From NCBI GenBank assembly GCA_030248135.1, contig JASANC010004740.1:62001-126000 (forward strand): DNA of 64,000 bases. Reading direction: 5' to 3'. The position numbers and the translations under genes are program-made. The DNA comes from Theristus sp. LFF4_11. Lineage: Eukaryota; Nematoda; Chromadorea; Monhysterida; Xyalidae. Positions 37,364 through 48,828 of this stretch are shown one piece after another (the stretch's first letter is position 1; each line of letters opens with the position of its first letter). The notes below the pieces were generated by a model. It was not told where the DNA came from, made no database searches, and worked only from the letters and a program-made list of their open reading frames with translations.

Positions 37364-40300
37364 GAGCGAAGCGAATGCGAACGCCGAAATTACGGATTCA
37401 ACAAACGAAAACGCGGCGCAAAGTGGCGAACGGCCGATTGAACAAGAAGGCAGTTCGTTTCTTGGGCGTTTATTTAGCGGCATCATGAAGCACATTTGTC
37501 AACAGCAGGACAACACGACGGAACACAGCAAACGACTGTCGTCACCAGCATCTGCCGTCAGAAAGCGAGCTCATGAAAGTTGGTGTTGGTGTTGCGTTGC
37601 CTGCAAACCTGCTCCATTCGAGCTTTCACGGATGGTCATTGAACTGACGTTTTTTCTCGTTTGGTAGCGTTAAGGCGCGTTTAGCAATTAGTTTTTCGTA
37701 CGTACGCACGGAACGCACGTCGTTCTAAATGCGGGGCGCAAAACAGTCGTTTCGTTTACGCCACACGACAAAACTGAAAACTGCGCACCGCATTTAGAAC
37801 GACTGAAGTGACGTGCGTACATACGGAGAACTAATTCGCGTGGCCAAAAAGTCGTGTGGTATGTCCGAACGTGCGGACGGACAAGCTTGCGCACGCGAAT
37901 TAGAATTTCGTGCGCACGACTGTCGGACGACTTGCTGCACGCACGAAATTCTAATTCGCGTGCGCATTTGTCTTTTTGCGTACGGACAGACAGTCGTTCT
38001 AAATTCCGTGCGCAAAACAGTCGTGTCGGACAGACGTAAGTCGTACGCACGAAATACTAATTCGTGTGGGCATGTGCGCACGGACAGCGGACTAAATGCT
38101 GCGCGCAAAACAGTCGTTACGTCCGAACGATGGTCGTGCGCACGAAATTCTAATTGGCGTAGCCATTTTTTAAGTTCTGTCTCCGTGCGTACGCACGAAA
38201 AACTGATTGATAAACGCGCCTTTACTTGACTCGATTCAAGTGTCGACCCAATCAGCCAACTGCCCACCCACAATGGTATTCTTCACGTTTCATGCATTCA
38301 ATCTGACACATATTCATTGCAATGTACTGACTGGAACAACAATTTTTTATTTCAGGAAACTCAGCAACACCAGTGAAAAAACGTCGCAGTGCAACGGCAG
38401 CGTCGTCGAGCGGTGAAACAGCAAACTCGCCCAATTCTGAGCATCGCAGGCGTCAGCTGCCCCGTCGGAGTGGTGGCGTTGCGGTCGCTGACAAAGGCAG
38501 CCCCACGAAGGCACACAAAGCAACAGACGACCATCGACATCGCGTCCAAGAGACGAACGAACAGAAGCTGACGCGAAAGGTCACGCGCGCTCACTACCGG
38601 GGCGACACACCGGCCGACGATGACCACAGCAGGCCGGAGGCAACGCCCTCCTCGTCACACGGTCAGTTGCGCGCTGCTATCAAGCTGAACTAGTGAATGT
38701 GCTGAATGAAAATTGCCATCTTTCGCAGCTCTGCTCGTCTCCACATCGAAAACGCCCAGCTCAAAACGAACAAAGCTCGGCCAGGACATCGGCAAAGGAC
38801 GCAAACAAGGTGCGCACAGTTCGTATTGTTGTTTTCGTTTTCAGAAATTGCAGGATGCACTTTGATTGCAGGCACACCCGGTCAACCGGTCGAGCTGTAT
38901 CGGACGGATTTGATTACGGCCATGAAAGTCAGTGACGTTGACAATTCACTGGACACGGCGAACACAATGGTGATCACAGACAGCTGGAGAAATGAGTGGA
39001 ACAAGGGCGTGCAGGTGCGCTGGTATTAGCTGGATCGCTGAGCTTGAAATAAACACAACACGGCTTTCGCAAAGCGTCGCCGTAACCGCAAGCAACACAT
39101 TCAGGTACCCGTTTCTGAAACGCCCAAGCACAAAGCAGAGTATCGTTTTCTGGACACATTTGAAACTGTGCAGCGAGCCATGAGCACCTATGCCACTGAG
39201 CACACCCCTTCAACGTCGTCGCCGTCTGAATCGTCGTCGTTTCATTTGTGAGATTATTTCGTAATTTTTATTTTTCTCCAAAACATTTTATTTTGCTTGG
39301 TGTGAACATTTTCTGACATCATTTTTTGCTCACAGTTCATTGGTTGGCGTTGCCGTTGGGCCCTGGGTTCTGGAAGCAAAATTCTCATGAACCATCATTT
39401 TGCCATGTTTTATTTGTGTTCTTGTCAGACCTGCAAAGCGTTATGTGTGTGTGTGGCGTGATGTCAACTACCGCAGCGACCTGCATCGTTTTGTGACGAC
39501 CGCACGACTGTCTGATCACGTGTGTCCGTATGACATCGATGATTTGGACGCTGCTTGGCTGCTGCTGTTCAACAAACATCGCAGAAAAATTGGTGACCAT
39601 AACAAGTGTTCAGTGCAAGTATTGCCGTATGGGTAAACGGTTTGATTCGTGTTTGGTTGATATTCCACAAAAATTCCAGGTTTGCCCGAGGTCAGTGTCG
39701 ACCAGCTGGAGCGCATTTTGGAGTGTTTGGAGACGATCGCAGCAGAAGCAATAGACGCGGCCATTCTGGACCCGCTGTCCGGCGGCGGGGGGCGTGAGTT
39801 TGATGAGACGTCAGCCTGCGACGTCTGCATGTCGGTGCGTTTGTGCGTTTGTTTTAATTTTACGTGAAATCCTGTCGACCGAGTTCGTTTGCATTGATTG
39901 ATCAGCAACGAATGCGTTTTGTTGTGCAGCCGAATCAAGAGCTGGACGACGCGATCGTGTTCTGCGACGGCTGCGACCTGTGCGTGCACCAGTCGTGCTA
40001 CGGTGTGCCGCAGCTGCCGCAAGGTGTGCCCTTTTGCAGGCTGAATGTGTGCGCAGTGTTACACGCACGTTCGTGCAGGTGCCTGGCTGTGTCGTGTCTG
40101 TGCGCTGCTCGGGGGTCGTCTGCCGGCGTGTCAGTTGTGTCCCAACCGTGGTGGTGCCATGAAGTGCACGCAGTCCGGCGAGCGATGGGCGCACGTCAGC
40201 TGTGTCCTCTGGATCCCCGAGGTGCGATTCGGCGACCCTGAGCTCCTGGAGCCGATCATGCATCTCGCCAGTGTGCCGGTCGGTTTGTGTGTGCGCTTGT

Positions 40301-43300
40301 GATTGCTGCACTACTCACATTCACCGTCGTGCAATGCGACGTAACCGCTTTGAAACGGCGCACTCAGTGGTGATGCAATTGGAGCTGCATCCTCGCACGT
40401 GTGCAGACAGCTGCCAATGTGCACAGTCCTAGGGTTGTTAAAAAAAACAAAAATCGTCATTTTTGTTTTTTTTTTTAAATTTTTTTTTTTTTTAATTTCA
40501 AAAATCAAAGTTGTGCTAAATCAATCAGGGAGTCCGAAGAACCACATATGATATGCAAGCGCCTCCCGAATGACTCCCATATGACGGAACTTTGCAGATT
40601 TTGTTTTGGTGACCTCAATTACCCCTTTTCCAAACCGTCACCATGCCTCTTCTTGTGTTTTGACCTCCAAAACGTCACTAATTGTCCCCAGCTAAACTAA
40701 TGCTAAAGTGAAGACAAACAAACCGCCTTGAAATTCGATCAATTCTTCTGATGGTGTTGCGACGACACGACACGAAGCAGCAAGCAACCAGACAACGTAG
40801 CGCTTGCAAACGGAGCAGCGAGCACAATCGGACGCTCTGCGAGGCGAATCGTCACCTTATCTGCATCGGAAATGGTAGGCCAAGCTTTGGGACGCTCAAA
40901 AACTTCATCGCAGATGTTGTCGTAGCCTAAAATCAGTCGGTAAAACGGCCCAAAATCGACTGCTAAAGGTTTTACGAGGTATAATCAAAGAAAATTTTTG
41001 TTGAACTTTCGAAAAATTTTGCCAAAATTGAGGTTTTCAGAACATATTAGAGAAAAAATTTTCGAATTTTTTTTTTTTTTAAATCGGCATTTTTGTTTTT
41101 TTTTGATCACTTTTTTTAAAAAAAAAAAATTTTCATTTTTGTTTAACAACCCTACACAGTCCACCTGCACAACAAACGTTCACCTGTCCCTTGCAGGTCA
41201 TGTGTATAAAAGCGCCGCATCAGGCCATGTGTATTTGTGTGTCAGTGCATTTGTTTTCGTTGCGTGCAGGAGCAACGCTGGCTGCTGCGCTGTTGCCTGT
41301 GCGACAAACGCGAGGGTGCGTGCATTCAGTGCGACGTGAAGACGTGCAGACACTCGTACCACGTCACCTGCGCACAGCGCAAGAACCTGGAGATGCGATC
41401 GGTCACGCTGAGCAGCGGCGAATTGAAATTGCTCGTTAGCGTGCCGCCTTTGCCACGCATGTTGCGTGCTCACGTCCTTCTTGCTCCTTGTTATCCGTTC
41501 TTTCAATTCAACATGTTTTTTGCTCACGTGACAAGCTCGAGCGCAAGTTTATGCGTACTATGGAAGTCAAGCGGTTTGGCAAGCACAAGCCGGTGGCATT
41601 TTTTGTCTCTGCCACGTCACGTGTTCTTACTGTGAACTTGCTGCCACAATCTTATCAAAACTATGCGACATGCTTCCTTGTGTAATGTGCCAATAGGCAC
41701 ACATAGACAAACTGCTGATATATTTCTGTGGACAAATATTTTTTCACGTGCTTATTTTTTGCACATGGCAGCACAATAGTTGCGAAATAGTAAATTGAAT
41801 TTCCTTATTTCGTATACACAGAAAGCACTGAAGTATTTTTCATTGGGTTTCTCCACACCCAGACGTGCGTTATGTATGATGTCCACCAAGTGCGTGCGTG
41901 TGTTGTCCTTGTACCCAGACAAAATTAAAAAAACAGATTTTTATAGCACTGCTTGCTACTGGAAATGTAATCTGGTTGACTATTGATTTTTTAAATTCAA
42001 CAGTTTTAGTGTTTTTAACTTGATCATTTTGAATTAAAGTTCAAAAATTTTAGCACTGCAAAAATCGATTGAAGAATAAGCAGGTGCAGTACTGTGTGAT
42101 CGAGCTGTCACTGAAACTGGATTTTTTCCAACGTGTCCAAAGCGCACACTAAGCAGGCTGGTGTGTCTGGTGGTGTTGAAAATTCCGTGTTGTAATGTTT
42201 GCCTCTCACCAAACCAGAGTGTTTATGTTATGCTGTCCACATTGCGTGTTGTGTTTTCTAGTGTCTGCTGTTGTGTTGTATGTCCGCTTTTGCATAATCG
42301 ATCTAGCGTGGCAAAAGAAACATTCTTTGCCACACACACACAAGCAGTACATGCCAGCAAAATGTAAAAAAACGCTCTATAATTTTTGAAAAAACGTTGA
42401 GAGCGAGAGTGTCCGTTTACTGTCTGGGGTGAAGCGAGAGGCACCGCAAAACAAATGGGCATCGTAAAAATGTTGCTGTGAAGCGTCATATCGTATGAAG
42501 GGGTGATCTGTTGCTCGCTTGCACGTGATGTTTTGAAATCGTGGTTAAAAAGTGAAAGTGCCACGCTGCCACCAAAAGACATCATAGTTTGACTCAACTT
42601 TGAACTTGACTCCAGAGGCCCAAACTTGGGAGTTGGGACACGAACAAAAGACTGTTGCTTTGCGGTGTGCGTACAGAATGCGGGGTGGTGCAGCCCGTGA
42701 GTGCTGACCGTGTGTTTCAGAGCCAGTGAGTGCTGACCGTGTGTTTCAGAGCCAGTGAGTGCTGACCGTGTGTTTCAGAGCCAGTGAGTGCTGACCGTGT
42801 GTTTCAGAGCCCGTGAGTGCTGACCGTGTGTTTCAGAGCCCGTGAGTGCTGACCGTGTGTTTCAGAGCCAGTCAGTGCTGACCGTGTGTTTCAGAGCCAG
42901 TGAGTGCTGACCGTGTGTTTCAGAGCCAGTGAGTGCTGACCGTGTGTTTCAGAGCCAGTGAGTGCTGACCGTGTGTTTCAGAGCCAGTGAGTGCTGACCG
43001 TGTGTTTCAGAGCCAGTCAGTGCTGACCGTGTGTTTCAGAGCCAGTGAGTGCTGACCGTGTGTTTCAGAGCCAGTGAGTGCTGACCGTGTGTTTCAGAGC
43101 CAGTGAGTGCTGACCGTGTGTTTCAGAGCCAGTGAGTGCTGACCGTGTGTTTCAGAGCCAGTGAGTGCTGACCGTGTGTTTCAGAGCCAGTGAGTGCTGA
43201 CCGTGTGTTTCAGAGCCAGTGAGTGCTGACCGTGTGTTTCAGAGCCAGTGAGTGCTGACCGTGTGTTTCAGAGCCAGTGAGTGCTGACCGTGTGTTTCAG

Positions 43301-46300
43301 AGCCAGTGAGTGCTGACCGTGTGTTTCAGAGCCAGTGAGTGCTGACCGTGTGTTTCAGAGCCAGTGAGTGTTGACCGTGTGTTTCAAAGCCAGTGAGTGT
43401 TGACCGTGTGTTTCAGAGCTACTGTGCGAAGCACTCGCGCCAGCCGTCCACTGGTTTGTTCGACCACGCGTCTCCACCGAAGTCGGCGAGGCAGCAAGCG
43501 ATCGACGAGGCTGCGCGCGCTTCGTTGCATCCAAGTGCTGCCTCATCGCGGGCTCCCTCACCGAAACCACCATGTGAGCCGGTCGCTTCCGATTGTGGGG
43601 TCACGTGGAGCACAAAACAACACGCAACGCACTGATTGGCTGAGTGATGCATAACGAGTGCAATGTAGTGTACTGTTGGTGTTGTGCAGTTGCGCCCGGC
43701 CCTGTGACCGCAGCGACGTTGGTCGACTCGCCACGGAAGCGCAAGGCGCGTCGCATGCACGCCATGTACGCCCGGTTCTACCAGTTCGCGAGTGTGCAAC
43801 GCTGCGCGCAGCTGGTGACAGCCGACGCGGACTCGCTCATCTCGCCCGTCTACGAGTACTGGAAGATGAAACGCAAGGTGCGTGGCTGCTTTCGCTTGCA
43901 CCACTGCGCAGTCATGCCGTCGAATGCACCTCTGATGGCGCCCGTTCACTAATGCAACACACAGCAGCTGCTCACGTGCGCTCTCTCGTATTTCAGCGCA
44001 ACAACAACACGCCGCTGTTGACGTCGCGCGAGGATGACGCTGAGATGCTGGAGCGTCAGGAGGAGGAGGCACTGATCAGACGTGTGCGCACGCTGATTGC
44101 ACTGCGCCAAAACTTGGAAAAGGTGCACTTTTGGAACAGTGCGAAAATTTAGAGCTTTACGAGTGATGCAGCTAACTAAAAAAACAGCGAGCGGTTGTTG
44201 TATTGTTTGTAAACAAAACGTGCACAAACAACAATTGCATTCTCAGGCTCGCAACCTGTGCTACTTGATCAGTCGACGTGAGAAACTGAAACGTGATTAC
44301 GTGAAACTGCTCGGGGACACTGCGTCGCAATTCCACCCGATCATGGACGATGACAGGTGTCTGATCAGTAAACGGGAGGCTGCAAGTCTCACTGATAAAT
44401 ACTTGCGACCGTTGGCCGGCTTTGATGAGGTCGTTTTTGACAGGGTCTCAGACGACGACGTCAACGTTGAAAGTGAGTTCATGTGAAGCGCTGTTCTTTC
44501 CGATTTTCAGTCGAACCATTTTCGGTGTCACCTGATAAAAAAAATTGAATCAACCTGAACATTCTAGATTTTGGAATGTGAAAAGAAAAACTAAAGCTTG
44601 AAACAATCGAAACGCCAGTCTCTTGTTCAGCGGACGACTGGATCGAGGCCTGTGGCGGCACCGTGCCCGGCGAGCAGCCCCCGAGCGGGCGAGCCAGCCA
44701 CGCAAGGAAGCGTCGTTTCTCGTCTTGCTCCTCAGTCGGTTCGGCACACTCAAGTTGCGTCGTGTCACCATCAGCACACACAAACACTGAACTTAGTCCC
44801 GGTGCGAAACGCTCGTCGTCAAAGAGCACTACTGCTACTAGCAACAACAACAATCATTCGATTGTGACCCGTGCTGACTCAGCAGCAAGGGGCGATGCTG
44901 ATGGGCGACTGCGCTCGACGTCCCCGCCATTCAGGCAGCCGCTGCATGATGCAGCCGGTGCACCGCCAGCCGACGTGCTCGCTGCTGAGCGATATTGGTA
45001 AGGTGTAGTAAGGTGACGGGGGCTGTTGCTGTTCGTTGCTGAGCGACATTGGTAAGGTGTAGTAAGGTGACGGGGGCTGTTGCTGTTCGTTGCTGAGCGA
45101 CATTGGTAAGGTGTAGTAAGGTGACGGGGGCTGTTGCTGTTCGTTGCTGAGCGATATTGGTAAGGTGTAGTAAGGTGACGGGGGCTGTTGCTGTTCGTTG
45201 CTGAGCGATATTGGTAAGGTGTAGTAAGGTGACGGGGGCTGTTGCTGTTCGTTGCTGCACCCGGAGGCGCCAAGTCGAGCTGCTGGCGTGTGCGGCCGAA
45301 GCGGCCTCACTGCGAGCAAGCGCCAGCGTCGCAACCGGTGAGCGGGGCGCTTGCAACGTGCGCCCTGCTGCATATTGCCAGTGGGGCTTGTTTCAGAACA
45401 TTCCTGCTTGTTTATGCCATGAAAGCTGACGGCCACGAGATTGCGCTGACTTTGCAGGTACGAGCAGGCGCGCGTGTCAGCGGAGAAGCTGCGTGGTGAG
45501 CAGGCGAATAGCAGCGTCGCTCGCTCGCTGGTGCTCGGCAGTGAGCGTGCGCACAAGTGCGTGTACGCAGACGAGCGGCATCTGCACCGCGACACCAACT
45601 ACAACCTGGCGCCGGACGCACCCGCGTTGCTGTTGCCTGCGTACGCACGTCGCCAGCTGCTGATGACGGCCGTCGACAACGAGCACGTCAACGGTGACAC
45701 CTGTGACACGTGCGACAACACGCAACAGCTGCACATCGACGCCATCATGAGCACTGCGCTCACTCACACACACAGCAGCATGCCACGTCTGTCGCCGCAG
45801 GTGGTGCGTACTTCCACAAACGTTGCCCCAAGTTTATTCAAAGTGATCAGTCTAACACAGCACAAAGCACAAAAGCTGCTGCAATTTCTATTGCAATACA
45901 ACAACGTTCGTTTGCAGACTTTTCTATTCTAATGTTAAAAAACAGTTCAATGGTTTGGTTGCTTTTATGCTTGTGCAACTGTGCATAGTGTTTTCCTGAG
46001 CAACGTTGTTCAGCCTGACCACCAGCCGGCTGTCAGCAACGCCCGCTCGTCCTGTGGCGTTGCCCCGGTGCATGCCCGTCGTGTCCCTGCGACGTTTTCG
46101 CCGACACGTCCGTTGGCGAGACCGGTCAGCTTTCTAATTGACAACCTACTTCATTGGTGACAGACGATTCGTGCAAAATTGGTGCTTGCTTGCGCACAGC
46201 ACAGTCGCTGTGGTTTGCTGTTTGCAGACGTACACGCACAACAACACGAGTGCAATGAAGCAGCAGCGTGTCACGCCAGCACAGCAGCCGATCTACCATG

Positions 46301-46686
46301 ATGCGCATCGAACGAGCAACGGTCTCACCAAGCTGTCGTCGTCGCAGCCGCACTCGTCCGCAATGCTGATGCGCTCAACGCAGTCGCCCCGGCTGCTTGC
46401 GCCCGTCTACCACGAGAGCGCTGCAAACGGCCTTGACCAATCAGACGGCGTCTCACCGCGAAAACGCAGCGTCCGTCGGAGCACGCCGGCCGGCCGTGTG
46501 GTCGTGCCGTACGCCGGTCTTTCGGTTGCGACGACGAATGTGAGCGCCAAATCCGATGACACCACGAGACGGCGGTCAACGCGGTCGCAGAGAATGCACG
46601 CCGATGGGCACCATGCGGACACACCGCCCGTGCCCGTCGATGTGTCGCCGTTTGATTATGATGATTATGATGATGATGAGTACTGA
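37364..46686 (+). CDS. JADE: JADE-family PHD-finger protein (HBO1 acetyltransferase scaffold)
   Basis: JADE proteins scaffold the HBO1 histone H4 acetyltransferase and read histone tails through PHD fingers. Exons: ~37364-37578, 38356-38661, 38729-38809, 38872-39014, 39105-39247, 39429-39592, 39680-39834, 39930-40023, 40079-40278, 41270-41434, 43417-43573, 43690-43877, 43997-44122, 44247-44472, 44631-44997, ~45230-45337, 45458-45800, 46014-46124, 46228-46686. Signatures: YRTDLITAMK with WRNEWNKGVQVPVS (EPC-like N-terminal region), PYDIDDLDAAWL, PHD1 (CDVC, FCDGCDLCVHQSCYG, WLCRVC), zinc knuckle CQLCPNRGGAMK, extended PHD2 (WAHVSCVLWIPEV, CCLCDKREGACIQC, SYHVTC, SYCAKH), then YEYWKMKRK and RNLCYLISRREKLKRD. 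All junction phases agree except the exon after the 54-bp array, whose acceptor is unclear. No in-frame ATG is seen in the first exon, so the 5' end is open. Introns carry three unusual repeats. Confidence 0.93.
37671..38224. repeat. Inverted-repeat element inside JADE intron, with internal sub-repeats
   Basis: The ends pair: TAAGGCGCGTTTAGCAATTAG with CTGATTGATAAACGCGCCTTTA, followed inward by TTTTTCGTACGTACGCACGGA and its near complement. Inside, the phrase CGCACGAAATTCTAATTCGCG and variants recur on both strands several times, with ACAGTCGTTCTAAAT and GCGCAAAACAGTCG. It is non-coding despite long open frames on both strands, which come from the CpG-rich repeats. It is a MITE-like insertion between the first two recognised JADE exons. 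Confidence 0.8.
40432..41152. mobile_element. Non-autonomous TA-target DNA transposon (MITE) in JADE intron
   Basis: Terminal inverted repeats GGGTTGTTAAA...AAAATG and CATTTTTGTTTAACAACCC lie just inside a TA on each side (40,430-40,431 and 41,153-41,154), the target duplication of the Tc1/mariner superfamily. The sub-terminal regions are long T and A runs. No transposase frame is present. It occupies most of the intron between JADE PHD1 and PHD2 exons. Confidence 0.75.
41435..42691 (+). other. JADE intron, unique part before the 29-bp array
   Basis: About 1.26 kb between the PHD2 exon and the tandem array. Two patches have coding-like composition: 41,530-41,620 (DKLERKFMRTMEVKRFGK in one frame) and 42,080-42,150 (VQYCVIELSLKLDFFQRV). 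Neither matches the JADE sequence expected here, and the flanking exons already join in phase. They could be alternative exons or decayed sequence. Confidence 0.4.
42692..43416 (+). repeat. 25 tandem 29-bp units, each intron-like, ending at a JADE splice acceptor
   Basis: The stretch divides exactly into 25 units of 29 bp. Each unit is a 5-base piece (AGCCA or AGCCC), then GTGAGTGCTGACC, then GTGTGTTTCAG. It therefore contains a consensus-like 5' splice site (GTGAGT), a branch-site-like CTGAC and a 3' splice site (TTTCAG). The TTTCAG of the last unit is the acceptor of the JADE exon that starts SYCAKHS. Units vary little: some have GTCAGT for GTGAGT, and the last two or three have GTGTTGACC or TTTCAA. 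Confidence 0.95.
44984..45253 (+). repeat. Five tandem 54-bp units carrying repeated donor sites in JADE
   Basis: Exactly five units of 54 bp, each beginning GCTGAGCGA[T/C]ATTGGTAAGG and ending GGGGGCTGTTGCTGTTCGTT. The first unit contains the donor (ATTG|GTAAGG) of the preceding JADE exon; four more identical donors follow. Two plus-strand stops (TAG TAA) occur per unit in the frame used downstream, so the array cannot be translated through. The minus strand stays open as an 18-residue repeat, which is an artefact of length divisible by three. Confidence 0.9.
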
Positions 46687-47606
46687 TGTGTTGGTGTCTG
46701 TGACACACACATGCACGCACGTGCAACCGGGTGCACTGGATGCTGATGCGCGTGGCTGGCTGATGCTGTCATTCAGTCAACCGGTTGCACCGTTTTGTGT
46801 GACTCACGCGGACGCCCACTGTTATTGCATGTTTCCGTTTGTTGCTGCTGTTGTTGTGCGCACATTGTGTTTTTTTACAGAACTACTCGTATTTTTCTCG
46901 GTTTTTCTTGAGTTCCTCCATTCATTTATGTTTTTTGTACGATTTTGTTTGTTCACACGTCCCAAAACAACTGTTTTTGTATGCTAAGATATTTTCAGCA
47001 AAACTATTTTTTAAAAGTTAGTTTGCCTTTCTGTTTGTTTTGTTGAAACTGTTATTGATGTTTTGTACTTGTGGTTTCCGGTCAGTCAACAGCGCACATT
47101 GGTTTGGCGTTGTTTTAGTTTAGCTCACTTGTTCTCATTTCTTACAACATACAAAATGTAAATGTATGTTATGTGATTGCTGAAATTTTAAAATTGTTTT
47201 TTGTTTGAAATTGATTTCGTAACCTACTAGTAGAAAGTGATACGAGTACAGAGGAATTTTGGCTTGAGTCGAGACTGAAATAACTAGTTTTGTGTTTCAT
47301 TCTGTTTTCTGCCTGTAAGTGCGCGGCTGCATTCGTTTGATCTTCGATTTTGTTTTCACTAAATCTCGGTTTGATCCTAATGATTACTGTTGTGTTTTCC
47401 TTGATAATGTCGCAAAACACAATGTAAGCGGTTTGCATATCTCCCTTTTCGCCATAAAACAGGAATGCAAGACGGCATGAACAAAGAGAAGGAGGTGGCT
47501 TGGCTCAAGATTCAAAAATTGAATTATCCAGTAGTTTTTTTACTGATCTTTGTTTTTTCAAACAGTTAAATTGGTGCATTTACTAAATTCAACAACACTA
47601 ACATTA
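46687..47606. other. JADE 3' region and intergenic DNA
   Basis: T-rich after the JADE stop codon, consistent with a 3' UTR. No clear AATAAA could be assigned with confidence, and no other gene is seen before the MITE at 47,607. Confidence 0.4.
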
Positions 47607-48029
47607 CAGGGTGGGCCAAAAAAGTGCCAAATTAAAATGGCTTGTATTCGCCAGATGAAATTTGGAACACTTCGAATTTACGCCTTCTTTTATGTATTCA
47701 AATTTCAGCTGAAAACATTGATCCAAATCGCTACAGTCGACAAAATACAAAAGTTGTTTTGACTGCGTAAGAGCGCTACTCTGAACAAACATCGTTCAAA
47801 TTGTCATGTCGGGGCTCTACATCTTTTTAGCACCAGACTCAGTATAAACCCTTAAAAATGACTGTGAAAATGGGTAGTACTGTCTGTCTGTGCATCAACG
47901 TTTTCGACTGTAATTCGAATACACAAAAAGAAGGCATAAATTTCACAAGCGTTTCAAGCTTCAGCTCAATGCCTCATGCTGGTGACGAACACGAGCCATT
48001 TTAAATTTGTACTGTTTTGGCCCACCCTG
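47607..48029. mobile_element. Mariner-type MITE with TA target duplication
   Basis: Terminal inverted repeats CAGGGTGGGCCAAAAAAGTG and GTACTGTTTTGGCCCACCCTG, flanked by TA on both sides. The CAGGGTG...CCAAAA termini are typical of mariner/Tc1-like elements. About 420 bp, no transposase. It sits just past the stop codon of the 48,035-48,828 gene, whose 3' UTR it may supply. Confidence 0.8.
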
Positions 48030-48034
48030 TATGT

Positions 48035-48828
48035 TCAGTCACAAGCGATTGCTACATAGCCCGGATTTTCGGTCACGGTAATAGTTGAGTCCAAACTACT
48101 CTTACAATCGCTAAAATTGTCATTATCGGCCAAAGTGAACGTGGTCATAAATACACCGTCGTCTTCTTGACACCCATACAGTCTTCGTTTGTAATCGCCA
48201 CACTGCTGTCGTAACATTGACAACATCACCCAGAATGTCGCCAGTGCAAACAAAGAAAACACGACGAACGTCAGCAGGTTGACGACAACGCCAAGCGGTG
48301 GTTGGCCTTGGGCGCATTGCGACACGAGACACGAGTTCTCTGGGAGGGTGTGTGCCTTTCAGTAATACAGGCAGCGGCGCCAGGTTGGCAATGCAGCATC
48401 GATCACATACCAAACAACATTCTGCTCAAGAGCATGGGATAAATGAAATTGCGGACGCACCAGCGCAGCAGTCGCCGAATTCCAGTCTCGTACACTGCCA
48501 ACACTGTTGACTGCGGTCGTGTGCTGACGTGTGTTTGTTGCTGTGCTCACTGTTCTGCATGGCATGCAGCCAACGAGCATGCTGATCTTGTTGCGTCTTC
48601 GTCGCGTGCAACTCAGCCACGATGCAGTTGAAGGTCGTCCACAAAACGTACACCTCGAAGCCTTCAACAAAATTGCATCTTTGTTTTTTTTTTGCGGTTC
48701 AGCCCACGCATCTTGGTTGTGCATACTGATCGACAGTAAGGCCATATGATCTGCAACTACAGTATTTAACGGGACTGACCTGCGATGAGCAAAAGCACTC
48801 CGAAAAATAAGCACGCAACGCTATCCAT
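48035..48828 (-). CDS. Two-span Cys-rich membrane protein, paralog B (unrecognised family)
   Basis: Three exons (48780-48828, 48461-48661, 48035-48339) join with phase 1 at both junctions, giving about 184 residues. The N-terminus is a hydrophobic segment split by the first intron (MDSVACLFFGVLLLIAG). The middle is a polar extracellular-type region ending CWQCTRLEFGDCC. The second span is VVVNLLTFVVFSLFALATFW, followed by a cytoplasmic-type tail. It aligns throughout with the neighbouring gene at 49,587-50,505, which has the same exon sizes and phases, so the two are tandem duplicates. I do not recognise the family. It shares CC and CxxC features with tetraspanin-like loops but has only two spans. 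Confidence 0.75.

Noticed and set aside
37688..38273. Long overlapping ORFs on both strands between the first JADE exons
   Set aside because: They arise from CpG-rich internal repeats of an inverted-repeat element and have no domain.
39811..40311. 166-residue minus-strand ORF over the PHD exons
   Set aside because: Shadow of the GC-rich JADE PHD1 coding region.
41488..41685. Coding-like patch in the JADE intron
   Set aside because: It does not match the JADE sequence expected at that point, and the flanking exons are phase-compatible without it; kept only as a possible alternative exon.
42692..43416. CRISPR-like regular array of 29-bp repeats
   Set aside because: There are no spacers, the units are directly head-to-tail, and the array lies inside an intron of an animal gene.
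44879..45598. 239-residue minus-strand ORF with 18-residue repeats
   Set aside because: It is antisense to JADE exons and open because the 54-bp unit is divisible by three; the JADE frame is supported by homology and phase.
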